Assembly: GCA_964476625.1 (NCBI GenBank)
Contig: CAYZBJ010000009.1
Coordinates: 1 to 64,000, forward strand
Reading direction: 5' to 3'
Origin: JAMLIN01 sp964476625
GTDB lineage: Bacteria > Pseudomonadota > Gammaproteobacteria > Burkholderiales > Burkholderiaceae_E
DNA length: 64,000 bases
Under the pieces are notes generated by a model. That model was given only the letters and a program-made list of their open reading frames with translations, was not told the DNA's origin and made no database searches. Position 1 is the first letter of the stretch; the number at the start of each line of letters is the position of its first letter. Of the stretch, positions 21,011 to 31,488 are shown in pieces. The position numbers and the translations under genes are program-made.

Positions 21011-24000
21011 TCAGTCGAACCAGTGCTGCAGCAGCAGGTCGATCGCGCTCTCGCTGCCGGTCTGCAACCGCAAGGTCAGGCGCCGGGAGATGTCGTACTG
21101 GATCCGCAGCAGGTTCCATGCGCCCTGCAGGCCCTGCTCGTAGCTGATGTAGACGCCCNNNNNNNNNNCGCCCGACGCCAGGCGCTTGCCGACGGTGACC
21201 ACCTCGCGCAGCGCCGCGGTGTCCTGGCTGTCGGCGGCGCCCGGCAGCCCGGTGCCGCCGAGCCGGTTGCCGATCACCTCGCCCTGGCCGGTCGTTGGCG
21301 AAAAACCGAGAGCCAGCACATCGAGCCCGAGCTGCTGGTTGATGCTGCCGCTCATGGCGCCGCCGTCGCCACCGAACAGGGTTGCGGCGGCCTGCTGGAG
21401 CGCGAGCGCCTGGGCCCCGGTGCTGGCATCGGCCAGCGGCACGCCCAGTACCAGCCAGGAAAGCTTCTCGGCATCGGGTACCTGCGGATTCGAGAACAGC
21501 GCGATGCGCGGTGACAAGGCGGTGCCGGTCAGCCGCACGCCGACTTCGATCGGCAGGCGCGGTCGCACCGCGGCGATGTCGAGCGCGGGATTGTCTACCG
21601 GGCCGTTGAAGCGGATCGAGCCGCTGGTGATGTCGAGCTGCTGGCTGTAGGCCTCGAAGGTCCCGTTGCGCACCCGTACCGTGCCTTCGATGCGCGGCTC
21701 TCCGGGCAAGGTGCCACGCAGGCGCACCAGGCCCGCGAGCCGAGTGTCGATGCCGCCGCCGATGATGCGGATATCACGCCCGAGGTCGATCTCGATGTCG
21801 GCCCCGACCTGCATGCCGCCGGTGTCGACCGCCGGGCGGGCGCCGGCTTCGGCTTCACCCTTCGTCGGCGCGCCGACGATGCGGATGTCGTCGGGCAATG
21901 CCGGCACGCCGGCGCTGCGCAACTCGATCAGGCCTTCGTCGGCGACCACCTTGCCGGTGAGATTCATCGTGCGCCCGTCGCTCGTCAGGCGGGTATGCCC
22001 CGAGAGCACCAGGCGCTGCCCCGGGTCGAGCGGCGCCCGGAAGCGCCGCGCCTCGAGGTCGAACTCGCCGCGCAGCGGCACACCCGGGCTGCGCCCCGGC
22101 GCGCCGGGGTCGCGCTCGGCGTCGGGCAGGAGCGTCGCGCGGCCGCTCAGGGTGATGTCGCCCTCGCCGCTCGCGATCCGGAAACGTTCGACGACGACAC
22201 CGCCATCATCGAAGCGGGCGCGCAGTTCACCGCCATCGAGTCGCCAGCCCTGCGAACGCTGCTCGATCGCGAGCGCATCGCCCGTCAGGCTGCCGTCGAG
22301 CCGTGGTGCATCGAGGGTGCCGCCGAGATCGGCGGCGATCCGCATGCGACCTTCGACCGCCCAGTCTTCCCCGAGGTAGCGGCGCAGGAACACCAGCGAG
22401 GGCAGGTCGAGGTCGATCCGCCCACCCAGCCGGCCCGCGTCGATCCGCAGGGTCGCGCCGCTGCCGGCGCCGATGCCGAGTCGTTCGCCGCCGGCCTGGC
22501 CCGATTCGCGCAGGGCCAGCCGGACCTCCCCGGCGGCGGTCGCGGGCGTGGTGCCGCCATCGACCCGCCACTGGCCGTCGACCCGCAGGCCAGCGAGCGC
22601 CGCATCGATGTCGCCGCGCCCGTCGGGGCGGCCGCGGACCCGGTCTAGCCAGGCGAGCACCCTCGCGAGCGGCAGTCCCGCCACCGCACCGGCGCTGGCG
22701 AGCCGCGCCGGTTCGCCGAAGGACCAGTCGACATGCTCGATGCTCGCCGACCCGCCCCGGCCATCGGGTGCCGCCAGTCGCCAGCCGGCGAGGCCGACTC
22801 CGGTCGGCGACACCCCGAGCCCGGCGCCGGCATCGAGCGTGACGGCCTCGGCGCCATCGATCCGCCCGGACTCGAACACGCCGTCCCAGCGCGGCGCGCC
22901 GGCATCGTAGGCGCCCTTGCCCGCCAGCGCGAGCCGCTGGCCCGCCGCGCGCACGGCGAGCGCGAAGCGATGCGCGGCGAGCGAGCCGTCGACGTCGAGA
23001 CTGGCCGCCGCGACGCTGAACTCGTCGACCACCAGGCCATCGNNNNNNNNNNGATCCGCTCGACGATCTGGTTGCCCACGGCGGTGACGTCCATGTCGGT
23101 GGCTACCAGGTGCGGCCCGCTCGCGTCTGGGACGAACCGGGTCACGGCAGTCTCGACGTCGACGCTGAACTCGTCGACCACCAGGCCATCGAGCGCGATG
23201 CGGGCATCGAAGGCGCCATCGACCTCGCGCGGCCAGGCCAGGCGCACATCGGCGCGGCGCACCCGGACCTGCTCGTCGAAGGCGAGCGCCCGGCCTTCGA
23301 GCCGGCCGCTGCCCCAGGGTCGATCGCCGGCCAGGCCGAACTCGCCGGTGCCGGTGATGCGACCAGCGAGCCGCTCGTCGAACAGCCCCGGTTCGCCGGC
23401 GTCGATCGTCCAGCGCAGGCGGTCCTCCGGCTGGGCGAGCGCGCCCTGCGCCTGCAAGCGGTTGCCGCCGAGGCCGAGGTCGGCGGCCAGCTTCGAGACC
23501 CGCATCCGGGCATCGAGGACGGCATCGAGCCGCCCCGACAGGGCGGCGCCGGCGAGGCGACTGTCCGCGAGATCGAACGCCACGGCGAGGTCGCCCTGCC
23601 CGGGCGCCCCCTTCGCCTGCCAACGCCCGTCGATGCGGCCCGCGGCGAAGCGGGCGAGGCGAGGATCGTCCAGCGCCAGCCACTGCGAAGGATCGATACC
23701 CCGCGCCCGGCCGGCCAGGTCGATGGCGAGCGGCTCGAGGCGGACCGTGCCGGCGGCGTCGAGCCCACTGTCGCCGTGGCCGACGCGGGCCTGCTCGATA
23801 CGGATCTCCTGCTCGCCGAGCAGGGCCCGCAGGTCGAGCGAGAGGGCTTCGCGCCCGGTGAGCGATGCGGCGCCGCCCGCGCGCTCGCGCAGCCGGGCCG
23901 TGAGCACGCCCGCCGCGAGGGCGGCTTCCCCATCGATACGAGTCGCCCGCGCCACTGCGGCCCAGTGCGCCGGGTCGATGCCTGCGAGCGAGAAGCGCGC

Positions 24001-25113
24001 GGTGATCGCCGGCAGTTCGCGGCCGGCGATCGTGGCCGGGTGAGCGCTGTCGATCGCGAGTTCGCCCTCGAGCCGCCCGTCGCCGAGCAGCCCGATGGCG
24101 AGCGGCGCCAGCCGGAGGACCGCATCGTCGAGGACGAAATCCGTCCGCAACGAAACAAGCGGCAGCGCCTCTTGCGGCAGCGGGCCGGCGGCGGCGTTGT
24201 CGATCTCGACCCGGCCACGCAACGGCGTGGTTTCCTCGACCGCGGCGCGCCCCGCGAGATCGGCCGCCGGTGCGCCGGCCAGCCAGGTCGCGGGATCGAT
24301 GCCGGAGAACTCGAATTGCGACGGACCGCCAGCCAGCGCCGGGACCAGCGGTGCCAATTGCACGCCGGCGCGCAGCCGCGCCTCGCCTGCCTGCGCCCGG
24401 GCGTCGATGCGCAGCCGCTCCAGGTCGCCGCCGACGGTCGCCGCAATCGCGATCGGCGGCGCATCCGGCTTCAGGCCGGCGATGCCGAACCGGGCCGCGC
24501 TGGTGAGCAGGCTGGCGTCGGCAACCACCGGATGCGGCGCCTCGGTGCCGATTCGCAGGGAGTCGGCCGCGAGCTCGCCCCACGGGGTATCGACCTGCAA
24601 CGCCTCGATGCGGTATTCGCCGGGCAGGTGCGCCGCCCTCGCGGACAGTGCGGTGAATTCCAGCGCCTGGGCACCGCCCGCGCGAAGCCGGATCGCATCG
24701 ACTTCGATCCGGCCGACCAGCACCGCGATCGGCAGGCCGATGGCGCCCGGCATCGGGGTCGGACCCCGAGCAGGCTCGCCGGATTCGCCGATGTCGACCT
24801 CGACCGAGGCGGCGCGCACCAGGCCGATGGCGAACCGGCCGTCGAGCAGGCCGCGCCAATCCCAGCGCAGTTCCGCCCGGTCGACGCCGACCCGGGTCGC
24901 GCCGTCGACCCAGTCGATTCGCCGCAGGCGCAGGCCGTCGACCAGCCGACCCTCGATGCCCTCGATCGCGAGCCGCCCGCCGGTGGCCGCCGCCGCCCGC
25001 TCGAGTCCGAACCGGGCAGCGGACTGGCTGAAACCGATCCAGGCGAGCGCGGCCACCAGCAGCGCGACGACGACGGCGATCGCAAGCAGTACGCGGCGGG
25101 GGGTCCGTTCCAT
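21011..25113 (-). CDS. tamB: Translocation and assembly module protein TamB (interrupted by two assembly gaps)
   Basis: Large inner-membrane-anchored, periplasm-spanning protein of the AsmA/TamB (bridge-like lipid transfer) group that works with TamA in outer-membrane lipid transport or autotransporter assembly. N-terminal membrane anchor (LLAIAVVVALLVAALAWIGFS), long beta-rich middle, and the C-terminal DUF490 domain ending ISRRLTLRLQTGSESAIDLLLQHWFD. Gaps at 23043-23052 and 21159-21168 break the frame in the first case and not in the second. About 1300 residues when gaps are closed. Starts 1 nt after the tamA stop. Confidence 0.93.
21159..21168. other. Assembly gap (10 N) in tamB, flanks overlap
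   Basis: Both flanks carry CGCCC. Merging this 5-nt overlap gives VGKRLASGVYISYEQGL on the minus strand, the standard TamB sequence, in frame. The Ns are therefore probably artefactual. Confidence 0.85.
23011..23191. repeat. 32-nt direct repeat around an assembly gap in tamB
   Basis: The same 32 nt occur at 23011-23042, directly before ten Ns (23043-23052), and at 23160-23191. Merging the two copies gives continuous TamB (ALDGLVVDEFSVAAASLD) in frame. The 107 nt between the gap and the second copy read as coding DNA (VTRFVPDASGPHLVATDM) that does not resemble TamB, and so look like a misjoined contig end. Confidence 0.85.
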
Positions 25114-25114
25114 C

Positions 25115-27022
25115 CTAGAAGGTATAGCCGACAGAGAAATGGAAGCGCCAGCGCTTGACCGCCTCGCCGTAGGCGAGGTCGAGGTTCAGCGGCCCGACCG
25201 GAGTTCGCCAGCGCATGCCGATACCGTAGCCCGACACCGCCTTGTAGTCGCTGGTCGAATCGGTGGCGTTGCCGATGTCGTAGAAGACGGCGGCGGCGAT
25301 CGAGTCGGTGACCGGGTGCTGGTACTCGAGGCTGGCAACGCCGAGGTAGCGCCCGCCGACCGTCGCCCCGGCCTCCTGCACGCCGAGGCTCTGGTAGCTG
25401 TAGCCACGCACCGAATGCGAGCCGCCGGCCCGGAACAGGTTCTCGGACGGAATGTCGCGGCGCGAGCCCGCCGCGACCCAGCCGAGCTCGCCGAGCGCGA
25501 CCAGGGTGCCGCCGGCCAGGACGGTACGCCGCGGCATCGGGATGAAGCGCATCGCCCGGCCGTAGAAGCGCACGAAACTGCGGTTCGAGGCGACGCCCTT
25601 GGCCGCGCCCGACACCTGGGTGCTGATGGTGTAGCCGCGGGTCGGCAGGACCCGCGAGTTGAGTCGGCGCAAGTTCCAGGAGTAGCCGAGCACCAGCGCA
25701 TGGGCTTCGTCCTCGATCGCCGCGAAGCGCTCGTTGCCGTCGAGCCGGCGCTCCTCGGCCTGCAGCTGCAGCGACAGGAACCATTCGATCTCGGCGGTTC
25801 GCTTGCCGCGGCCGAAGTAGAGATTGCTGCGATCGGTGCGCTCGCCGGCCGCATCGAGGTGCTCGAGGCGCCCGCCGAAACCGTAGAAATGCCCGCTCGC
25901 TTCGATCGGCGTGCGCACGTTGGCGAACAGGCGCTGGCGGCGCTCCTCGGCGACCAGTGAGCTCTCGAGCTGCCAGCTGCGGCCGAACAGGTTGCGATGC
26001 TCGAAGCCGACCTGGCCACGGGCGCCCTGCTCGCTGCTGTAGCCGATCCCGAAGACGGTGCGCTTGGCCTTGTACTCGACCAGCTCGACCGACAGGGGCA
26101 CCGCCAGCAGCCCGGGATCGGCCTCCAGCGCGTCGAGGTCGGGCACCACACTGACCCCCGAGAAATAGCCGCTGTCGCGCAGCGCCGCCTCGTAGGCGAG
26201 CAGTTGCTCGAGCGTGTACGGGTCGCCGGGCTGGAAGGGGCGCAGGTCCTGGACGATGCGCTCGCCGTGGCGCTCGAGACCGCCGACCTCCAGTTCGCCG
26301 AAGGCGATCTGCGGTCCGCTGTCGAGCACCACCTCGAGTTCGGCCGAACTCGACTGCGGGTCGATCCGGGCATCGCTGCCGGTCAGGCGAGCCCGCAGGT
26401 AGCCGCGCTGGTTGAGCGCGTCGACGAGTCCGCGCTTGCCCCGCTCCCATTCCCTGGACGCGAAGAAACTGCCCTCGGGCAGCAGCCAGCGCGAACGCAC
26501 GAAACGGGCCGTGCGACGGTCCTCGGCGGCTGGCCCCTCGATGCGGACCTCGGAGCGGGCGACAGTGACCCGGGGCCCGGCCACCACCGTGACTTCGACC
26601 CGGTCGGCATCGCCGCTCGAACGCACCTTGCCGCTGTAGTAGCCGAGCGAACGCAGGATCCCCATGACCTCGTCATCGAGCCGCGCCAGCAGCGCCGGCA
26701 TCTGGGTCGGCAGGAAGTCGTCCCGGTGCTGCCAGCGGCCGACGAAGGTCAGTTCGCGGATCTTGTCGGCGATCTCGCCCGGCGCATCGACCTCGAAGGC
26801 GTAGTTCGCCCGTCGACCCTGCTGTGGCCGTGACTCCGGCTGCGACCCGTCGTCCTGCACGCCGGCGTCGATCTCGCTCGCCAGGGCAAGCCCCGCGCCT
26901 GGCGCGGATCCGAAAACCAGGCCGCCGAAGGTGAGTGCAAGCGCCAGCGCCCGGCCCGGGCCCTCGCGCCGGCACCGCAACGATGGATCCACCTGACGCT
27001 CAGCGCACCGTCGCGGGCGCAT
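25115..27022 (-). CDS. tamA: Translocation and assembly module protein TamA (Omp85 family)
   Basis: Outer-membrane Omp85 protein, partner of TamB. Three POTRA-type repeats (about 70-300), then a 16-strand barrel with the Omp85 motif (GRSWQLESSLVAEERR; later SENLFRAGGSHSVRGYSYQSLG containing VRGY) and a C-terminal beta-signal ending in F (FHFSVGYTF). 635 residues from the GTG/ATG at 27022, which overlaps purM by 23 nt; a GTG at 26992 would give a neater signal peptide (basic n-region, LALALTFGGLVFGSAPGAGLALA). The tamA-tamB order with 1-nt spacing fits one operon. Confidence 0.93.
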   Translation of the reverse strand: MRPRRCAERQVDPSLRCRREGPGRALALALTFGGLVFGSAPGAGLALASEIDAGVQDDGSQPESRPQQGRRANYAFEVDAPGEIADKIRELTFVGRWQHRDDFLPTQMPALLARLDDEVMGILRSLGYYSGKVRSSGDADRVEVTVVAGPRVTVARSEVRIEGPAAEDRRTARFVRSRWLLPEGSFFASREWERGKRGLVDALNQRGYLRARLTGSDARIDPQSSSAELEVVLDSGPQIAFGELEVGGLERHGERIVQDLRPFQPGDPYTLEQLLAYEAALRDSGYFSGVSVVPDLDALEADPGLLAVPLSVELVEYKAKRTVFGIGYSSEQGARGQVGFEHRNLFGRSWQLESSLVAEERRQRLFANVRTPIEASGHFYGFGGRLEHLDAAGERTDRSNLYFGRGKRTAEIEWFLSLQLQAEERRLDGNERFAAIEDEAHALVLGYSWNLRRLNSRVLPTRGYTISTQVSGAAKGVASNRSFVRFYGRAMRFIPMPRRTVLAGGTLVALGELGWVAAGSRRDIPSENLFRAGGSHSVRGYSYQSLGVQEAGATVGGRYLGVASLEYQHPVTDSIAAAVFYDIGNATDSTSDYKAVSGYGIGMRWRTPVGPLNLDLAYGEAVKRWRFHFSVGYTF

Positions 27023-28058
27023 CCCCGGCTTGCCGGTCGACCACCTCGCCGATGCGCCAGGCCGTTTCGCCCGCCGCCTCCAGGTAGGCGATCGCCCTGT
27101 CGGCGTCGCCCGCAGCCACGATCACGACCATGCCGATGCCGCAGTTGAACACCCGGTGCATCTCCGCATCGGCGATCTGCCCGTGCTCGCGCAGCCAGTC
27201 GAACAGCGGCGGCATCGGCCAGGCATCGGCGCGCATGTCGGCCCGGCAGGTAGCGGGCAGCACCCGCGGCACGTTCTCGACCAGGCCGCCGCCGGTGATG
27301 TGCGCCATCGCCTTGACCGGTAGCTCGGCCAGCAGCCCGAGCAGGGGCTTGACGTAGATGCGCGTGGGCGCCATCAGGACGTCCTCGAAGGGCCGGCCGT
27401 GGAAGTCCGCCCGCAGGGCAGCGCGGGCGGCATCGGACTCGAGCGGCCCGCAGGCCCGCTCGAGAACCCGCCTGATCAGCGAGAAGCCATTGGAATGGGC
27501 GCCACTGCTGGCCAGCCCGATGAGGGCGTCGCCAGGGCCGACAGTGCTGCCGTCGATGATCGCCGACTTCTCGACCACCCCGACCGCGAAGCCGGCGAGA
27601 TCGTATTCGCCATCCGGGTACATGCCGGGCATCTCGGCGGTTTCGCCCCCGATCAGGGCGCAGCCGGCCTGTTCGCAACCAGTGGCGATGCCGCCGACGA
27701 CCGCGGCGGCGACATCGACGTCGAGCCGCCCGCAGGCGAAATAATCGAGGAAGAACAAGGGCTCGGCACCCTGCACCAGGACGTCGTTGACGCTCATCCC
27801 GACCAGGTCGATCCCGACGGTGTCATGCCGGCCGAGGGTGAAGGCGAGCCGCAGCTTGGTACCGACCCCATCGGTGCCCGAGACCAGCACCGGCTCGCGG
27901 TAGCGCCGGGGCACTTCGAACAGGGCGCCGAAGCCGCCGATGCCCGCCAGCACGCCGTCGCGCATCGTCCGGCGGGCAAGCGGACCGATCCGGGCAACGA
28001 GCGCGTCGCCGGCATCGATGTCGACGCCCGCCTCCTTGTAGGAAAGAGGGGAGTTCAT
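27000..28058 (-). CDS. purM: Phosphoribosylformylglycinamidine cyclo-ligase PurM
   Basis: AIR synthetase, fifth step of purine synthesis. 352 residues from ATG 28058 (MNSPLSYKEAGVDIDAGD). Typical motifs: GIGGFGALFE, SGTDGVGTKLRLA, GIDLVGMSVNDVLVQGAEPLFFLDYFACG, GGETAEMPGMY and AHITGGGLVENVPR. GAAAGAGGGGAG-like purine run lies just inside; the upstream region (28059-28205) is shared with the divergent hda. In many Burkholderiales a PerM-type transporter separates purM from hda; it is absent here. Confidence 0.98.
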   Translation of the reverse strand: MNSPLSYKEAGVDIDAGDALVARIGPLARRTMRDGVLAGIGGFGALFEVPRRYREPVLVSGTDGVGTKLRLAFTLGRHDTVGIDLVGMSVNDVLVQGAEPLFFLDYFACGRLDVDVAAAVVGGIATGCEQAGCALIGGETAEMPGMYPDGEYDLAGFAVGVVEKSAIIDGSTVGPGDALIGLASSGAHSNGFSLIRRVLERACGPLESDAARAALRADFHGRPFEDVLMAPTRIYVKPLLGLLAELPVKAMAHITGGGLVENVPRVLPATCRADMRADAWPMPPLFDWLREHGQIADAEMHRVFNCGIGMVVIVAAGDADRAIAYLEAAGETAWRIGEVVDRQAGDAPATVR

Positions 28059-28205
28059 GTGGGGTGTCCCGATACAATCGTGTCCTCGCCATTCTAGTGC
28101 CTGCAGGCATGGGCCTCCTCCGCCCGCCATGACAGTTTCACCCCCGCAACGCCAGGCCCCCGTCCGGCCCCCCGTCGCCGTCGGGTTCGCGGCGCTGCCG
28201 CCGCC

Positions 28206-28886
28206 ATGAAGCAGCTGCCGCTCGACCTGCATCGCCGGCCGGCGCCGACCCTCGGGAACTTCGTCACCGGCGACAACGCCGAGGTCGTCGACCTCGCGCA
28301 CCGACTCGCCCAGGGCGACCGGCAGACCCGTTTCGTGTATCTCTGGGGGCCCGCCGGCGCCGGGCGCAGCCACCTGTTGCAGGCGCTCGCGCCATGGGGG
28401 CGCAGCGCCTCGCCGGCCACCGACATGCCGGCCACCGTCACCGACGGCGACCTGCTGCTGGTCGATGATTGCCAGCAGCTCGACGCCGCCCGCCAGCAGG
28501 CGCTCTTCGGCCTGTACAACCAGGTCCAGGCCGGCGTCGCCGCCACCCTGGTGGTCGCCGGCGACGCCCCGCCGCTGGCGATGCGCCTGCGCGAGGACCT
28601 GCGCACCCGGCTCGGCTGGGGCCTGGTCCTGCAGATGCGCCTGCTCGACGACCACCACAAGGCCAGCGCCCTCGAACGGCATGCCCGCAGCCGCGGGGTC
28701 GCCCTCGGGCGCGATCTCGTTCCCTACCTGCTGGCCCACCACGACCGCGACATCCGCAGCCTGATCGCGCTCTTCGATGCGCTCGACCGCTACGGCTACG
28801 AGCGCAAACGCCCCCTTAACCTGCACCTGCTGCGCGAATTCGAAGCCGACGCGGCCCGCCTGGCGGGCGAAACCGGCGCAGGCTGA
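28206..28886 (+). CDS. hda: DnaA inactivator Hda
   Basis: AAA+ protein that, bound to the DNA-loaded sliding clamp, stimulates ATP hydrolysis by DnaA and so prevents re-initiation. 226 residues. The clamp-binding motif QLPLDL sits at residues 3-8. Walker A is GPAGAGRSH with Arg in place of Lys, as in E. coli Hda; Walker B is LLLVDDCQQL. First gene of the hda-HAD-pcnB-folK-dgk-panC run (18 nt to the next). Confidence 0.96.
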   Translation: MKQLPLDLHRRPAPTLGNFVTGDNAEVVDLAHRLAQGDRQTRFVYLWGPAGAGRSHLLQALAPWGRSASPATDMPATVTDGDLLLVDDCQQLDAARQQALFGLYNQVQAGVAATLVVAGDAPPLAMRLREDLRTRLGWGLVLQMRLLDDHHKASALERHARSRGVALGRDLVPYLLAHHDRDIRSLIALFDALDRYGYERKRPLNLHLLREFEADAARLAGETGAG

Positions 28887-28904
28887 TAAAATCGCCCACC
28901 GACC

Positions 28905-29570
28905 ATGAACCTCGCCCTCTTCGACCTCGACCACACGCTGCTGCCCATCGACAGCGACTATGAATGGTCGCGCTTCCTGGTTGCCGCCGGCAAGGTCGAT
29001 TCAGCCCGCTTCGCCAGCGAGAACGAACGCTTCTACCGTGAGTACCAGGCGGGCACCCTCGACATCGCCGAGTTCCTCGCCTTCCAGCTCGGGCCGCTGG
29101 CGGCCCTGCCGCGCGACGAGCTCGACCGGCTGCACGCGCAATACATGGCCGCGGTCGTCGTCCCGGCGATCCGCCCGGTGGCGCGCGAACTCGTCGAACA
29201 GCACCAGCGCGCCGGCGACCTCTGCGCGATCGTCACCGCGACCAACGAATTCGTCACCGGCCCGATCGCCCGTGCCTTCGGCATCGAGCACCTCATCGGG
29301 GCCCGCGTCGAGGAGATCGATGGCCGCATCACCGGCCGCAGCCCCGGCACGCCTTCGTTTCGCGAAGGCAAGGTCGCCCGGGTCCATGAATGGCTCGCGG
29401 CACTCGGACGCGCCTGGGACGATTTCCCCGTGACGACCTTCTACAGCGACTCGATCAACGACCTTGCCCTGCTCGAACAGGCGAGCCGGCCGGTCGCCAC
29501 CAACCCCGACGAGCGGCTCGCGGCGATCGCCAGCGAGCGCGGCTGGCCGATCCGACGCCTTTTCGAATGA
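28905..29570 (+). CDS. HAD-IB family phosphatase (phosphoserine phosphatase-like)
   Basis: Haloacid dehalogenase superfamily phosphatase, 221 residues. Motif I FDLDHTLL (D8, D10), motif II in IVTATNEF, motif III lysine in FREGKVARV, motif IV TFYSDSINDLALLE. Related to HAD-IB hydrolases such as CicA and to SerB, but lacks SerB's ACT domains, so phosphoserine as substrate is not assured. Its stop overlaps the pcnB start as ATGA, so the two are translationally coupled. Confidence 0.93.
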   Translation: MNLALFDLDHTLLPIDSDYEWSRFLVAAGKVDSARFASENERFYREYQAGTLDIAEFLAFQLGPLAALPRDELDRLHAQYMAAVVVPAIRPVARELVEQHQRAGDLCAIVTATNEFVTGPIARAFGIEHLIGARVEEIDGRITGRSPGTPSFREGKVARVHEWLAALGRAWDDFPVTTFYSDSINDLALLEQASRPVATNPDERLAAIASERGWPIRRLFE

Positions 29571-30931
29571 TCCGCAAACTCATCGGCCGCCTGCTGCGCC
29601 GCCCGCCCGCGCCGACCCCGCAGATGCGCTCGCATGCGCATCGCTATCGGGGCGCCGAACTCGGCCTGGCGCGCGCCGCGATGTCGAGCGCCGCCCAGCG
29701 CACCTGCGAAGGCCTGCACAAGGCCGGCTTCAAGGCCTACGTCGTCGGCGGCGGCGTGCGCGACTCCCTCCTCGGCCTGCAGCCGAAGGATTTCGACGTC
29801 GCCACCAACGCCACCCCGCAGGAAGTCAACCGCATCTTCCGCCGCTCCCGGCTGATCGGCCGCCGCTTCCAGATCGTGCACGTGCTCTACGGGCGCGAGG
29901 TCATCGAGGTCTCGACCTTCCGCGCCGCGCAGGTCGATGCCGAGACCGACGACCACGGCCGGGTCCTGCGCGACAACGTCTGGGGCACCCTCGAGGAAGA
30001 CGCCGCGCGCCGCGACTTCTCGGTCAACGCCCTCTACTACGACCCGATCGCCGACCAGGTGCTCGACTTCCACGACGGCGTGCGCGACATGAAGGCCCGG
30101 GTCATCCGCATGATCGGCGACCCGGCCACCCGCTTCCGGGAGGACCCGGTGCGGCTGCTGCGAGTCGCGCGCTTCGCCGCCAAGCTCGGCTTTGCCATCG
30201 AGGAGCGCACCCGCGCGCCGATGCGCGAACTCGCCGGCCTGATCTCGAACGTGCCCACCGCGCGGCTGTTCGACGAGATGCTCAAGCTCCTGCTCTCGGG
30301 CCATGCGATGGCGAGCCTGCACCAGTTGCGCGCCGAGGGCCTGCAGCACGGGCTGCTGCCACTGCTCGACCTGATCCTCGAGCAGCCCGACGGCGAGCGC
30401 TTCATCTCGCTCGCGCTCGCCAAGACCGATGCCCGCATCGCCGAGGGCCGTACCGTGAGCCCCGGGTTCCTGTTCGCGACCCTGCTCTGGGAGCGGGTCA
30501 ACGCGCTCTGGATCCGCCATCGGGAGGCGGGCCTGAATCCGATCCCGGCGCTGAACCTCGCGATCGACGAGGTGCTCGACGCCCAGGCCGGCAAGCTCGC
30601 GATCCAGAAACGCTTCGTCGCCGACATGCGCGAGATCTGGAGCCTGCAGCCGCGCTTCGAGCGGCGTAGCGGCCAGGCGCCGTTCCGGCTGGCCGAGCAC
30701 ATGCGGCTGCGCGCCGGCTACGATTTCCTGCTGCTGCGCGCCGAGACCGGCGAGGCGCCAGCCGAACTCGCCCAGTGGTGGACCGATTTCATCGCCGCCG
30801 ACGGCCCGGGTCGGATCGCGCTGGTCGAGGCGGCGCCGCGCACGACGGCCGCCCGCAAGCGGCGCCGGCGACCCCGGCGCCGCGGCGATGAAGGCGGACC
30901 ATCGGACCGGTCCGACGGCGCCGCCGCGTAA
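29567..30931 (+). CDS. pcnB: Poly(A) polymerase I PcnB
   Basis: Adds 3' poly(A) tails that mark RNAs for decay. 454 residues from ATG 29567. Class II nucleotidyltransferase signature: YVVGGGVRDSLLG, then DFDVATNATP with catalytic aspartates, RRFQIVHVL, RRDFSVNALYY, and FREDPVRLLRVARFAAKLGF. It is a poly(A) polymerase rather than CCA-adding enzyme by its basic C-terminus (RKRRRRPRRRG) and by synteny with folK. Overlaps the HAD gene by 4 nt and abuts folK. Confidence 0.96.
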   Translation: MIRKLIGRLLRRPPAPTPQMRSHAHRYRGAELGLARAAMSSAAQRTCEGLHKAGFKAYVVGGGVRDSLLGLQPKDFDVATNATPQEVNRIFRRSRLIGRRFQIVHVLYGREVIEVSTFRAAQVDAETDDHGRVLRDNVWGTLEEDAARRDFSVNALYYDPIADQVLDFHDGVRDMKARVIRMIGDPATRFREDPVRLLRVARFAAKLGFAIEERTRAPMRELAGLISNVPTARLFDEMLKLLLSGHAMASLHQLRAEGLQHGLLPLLDLILEQPDGERFISLALAKTDARIAEGRTVSPGFLFATLLWERVNALWIRHREAGLNPIPALNLAIDEVLDAQAGKLAIQKRFVADMREIWSLQPRFERRSGQAPFRLAEHMRLRAGYDFLLLRAETGEAPAELAQWWTDFIAADGPGRIALVEAAPRTTAARKRRRRPRRRGDEGGPSDRSDGAAA

Positions 30932-31474
30932 ATGGCGGCCCCCCCGCCCGCTGCGTCGCCGGCCGCCGGCGGCTCCGGGCCCCGGCCACCGGTGCGCGCG
31001 GCCATCGGCCTGGGCGCGAACCTCGGCGATGCCGCCAGCCGGATCCGCGACGCCCTCGCCCGTATCGACGCTCTCGCGGCCACCCGCCTGCTGGCCGCCT
31101 CCCGCCTGTGGCGCAGCGCGCCGTTCGAGGCCTGCGGGCCCGACTTCCACAACGCGGTCGCGATCATAGAAACCGGGCTCGACGCCTTTGCCCTGCTCGA
31201 CGCCTTGCGGCTGATCGAGTCCGACGCCGGGCGCGAGCGGCCCTATCGCAACGCCCCCAGGACGCTCGACCTCGACCTGCTGCTCTACGGCGAAGCCCGC
31301 ATCGACGCGCCGCCGCGGCTGGTGGTTCCACACCCACGCATGGTCGAGCGCGCCTTCGTGCTGCGCCCGCTGCTCGAAGTCTCGCCCGATGCGACAATTC
31401 CCGGCATCGGCCCGGCCGCCGGCCTGGTCGGCGACCTCGCCGGCCAGCGCGCCGACCCGGTGCCCGACGCCTGA
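30932..31474 (+). CDS. folK: 2-amino-4-hydroxy-6-hydroxymethyldihydropteridine pyrophosphokinase FolK
   Basis: Pyrophosphorylates the pterin in folate synthesis. 180 residues. GLGANLGD, the SRLWRSAPFEACGPDFHNAV stretch, and the HPPK signature RTLDLDLLLYG with catalytic Asp pair, then VVPHPRMVERAFVLRPLLEV. ATG follows the pcnB stop with no spacing (TAAATG). An extra Ala/Pro-rich N-terminus of about 20 residues precedes the conserved start. Confidence 0.97.
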   Translation: MAAPPPAASPAAGGSGPRPPVRAAIGLGANLGDAASRIRDALARIDALAATRLLAASRLWRSAPFEACGPDFHNAVAIIETGLDAFALLDALRLIESDAGRERPYRNAPRTLDLDLLLYGEARIDAPPRLVVPHPRMVERAFVLRPLLEVSPDATIPGIGPAAGLVGDLAGQRADPVPDA

Positions 31475-31488
31475 CGTCCGATCCGACG

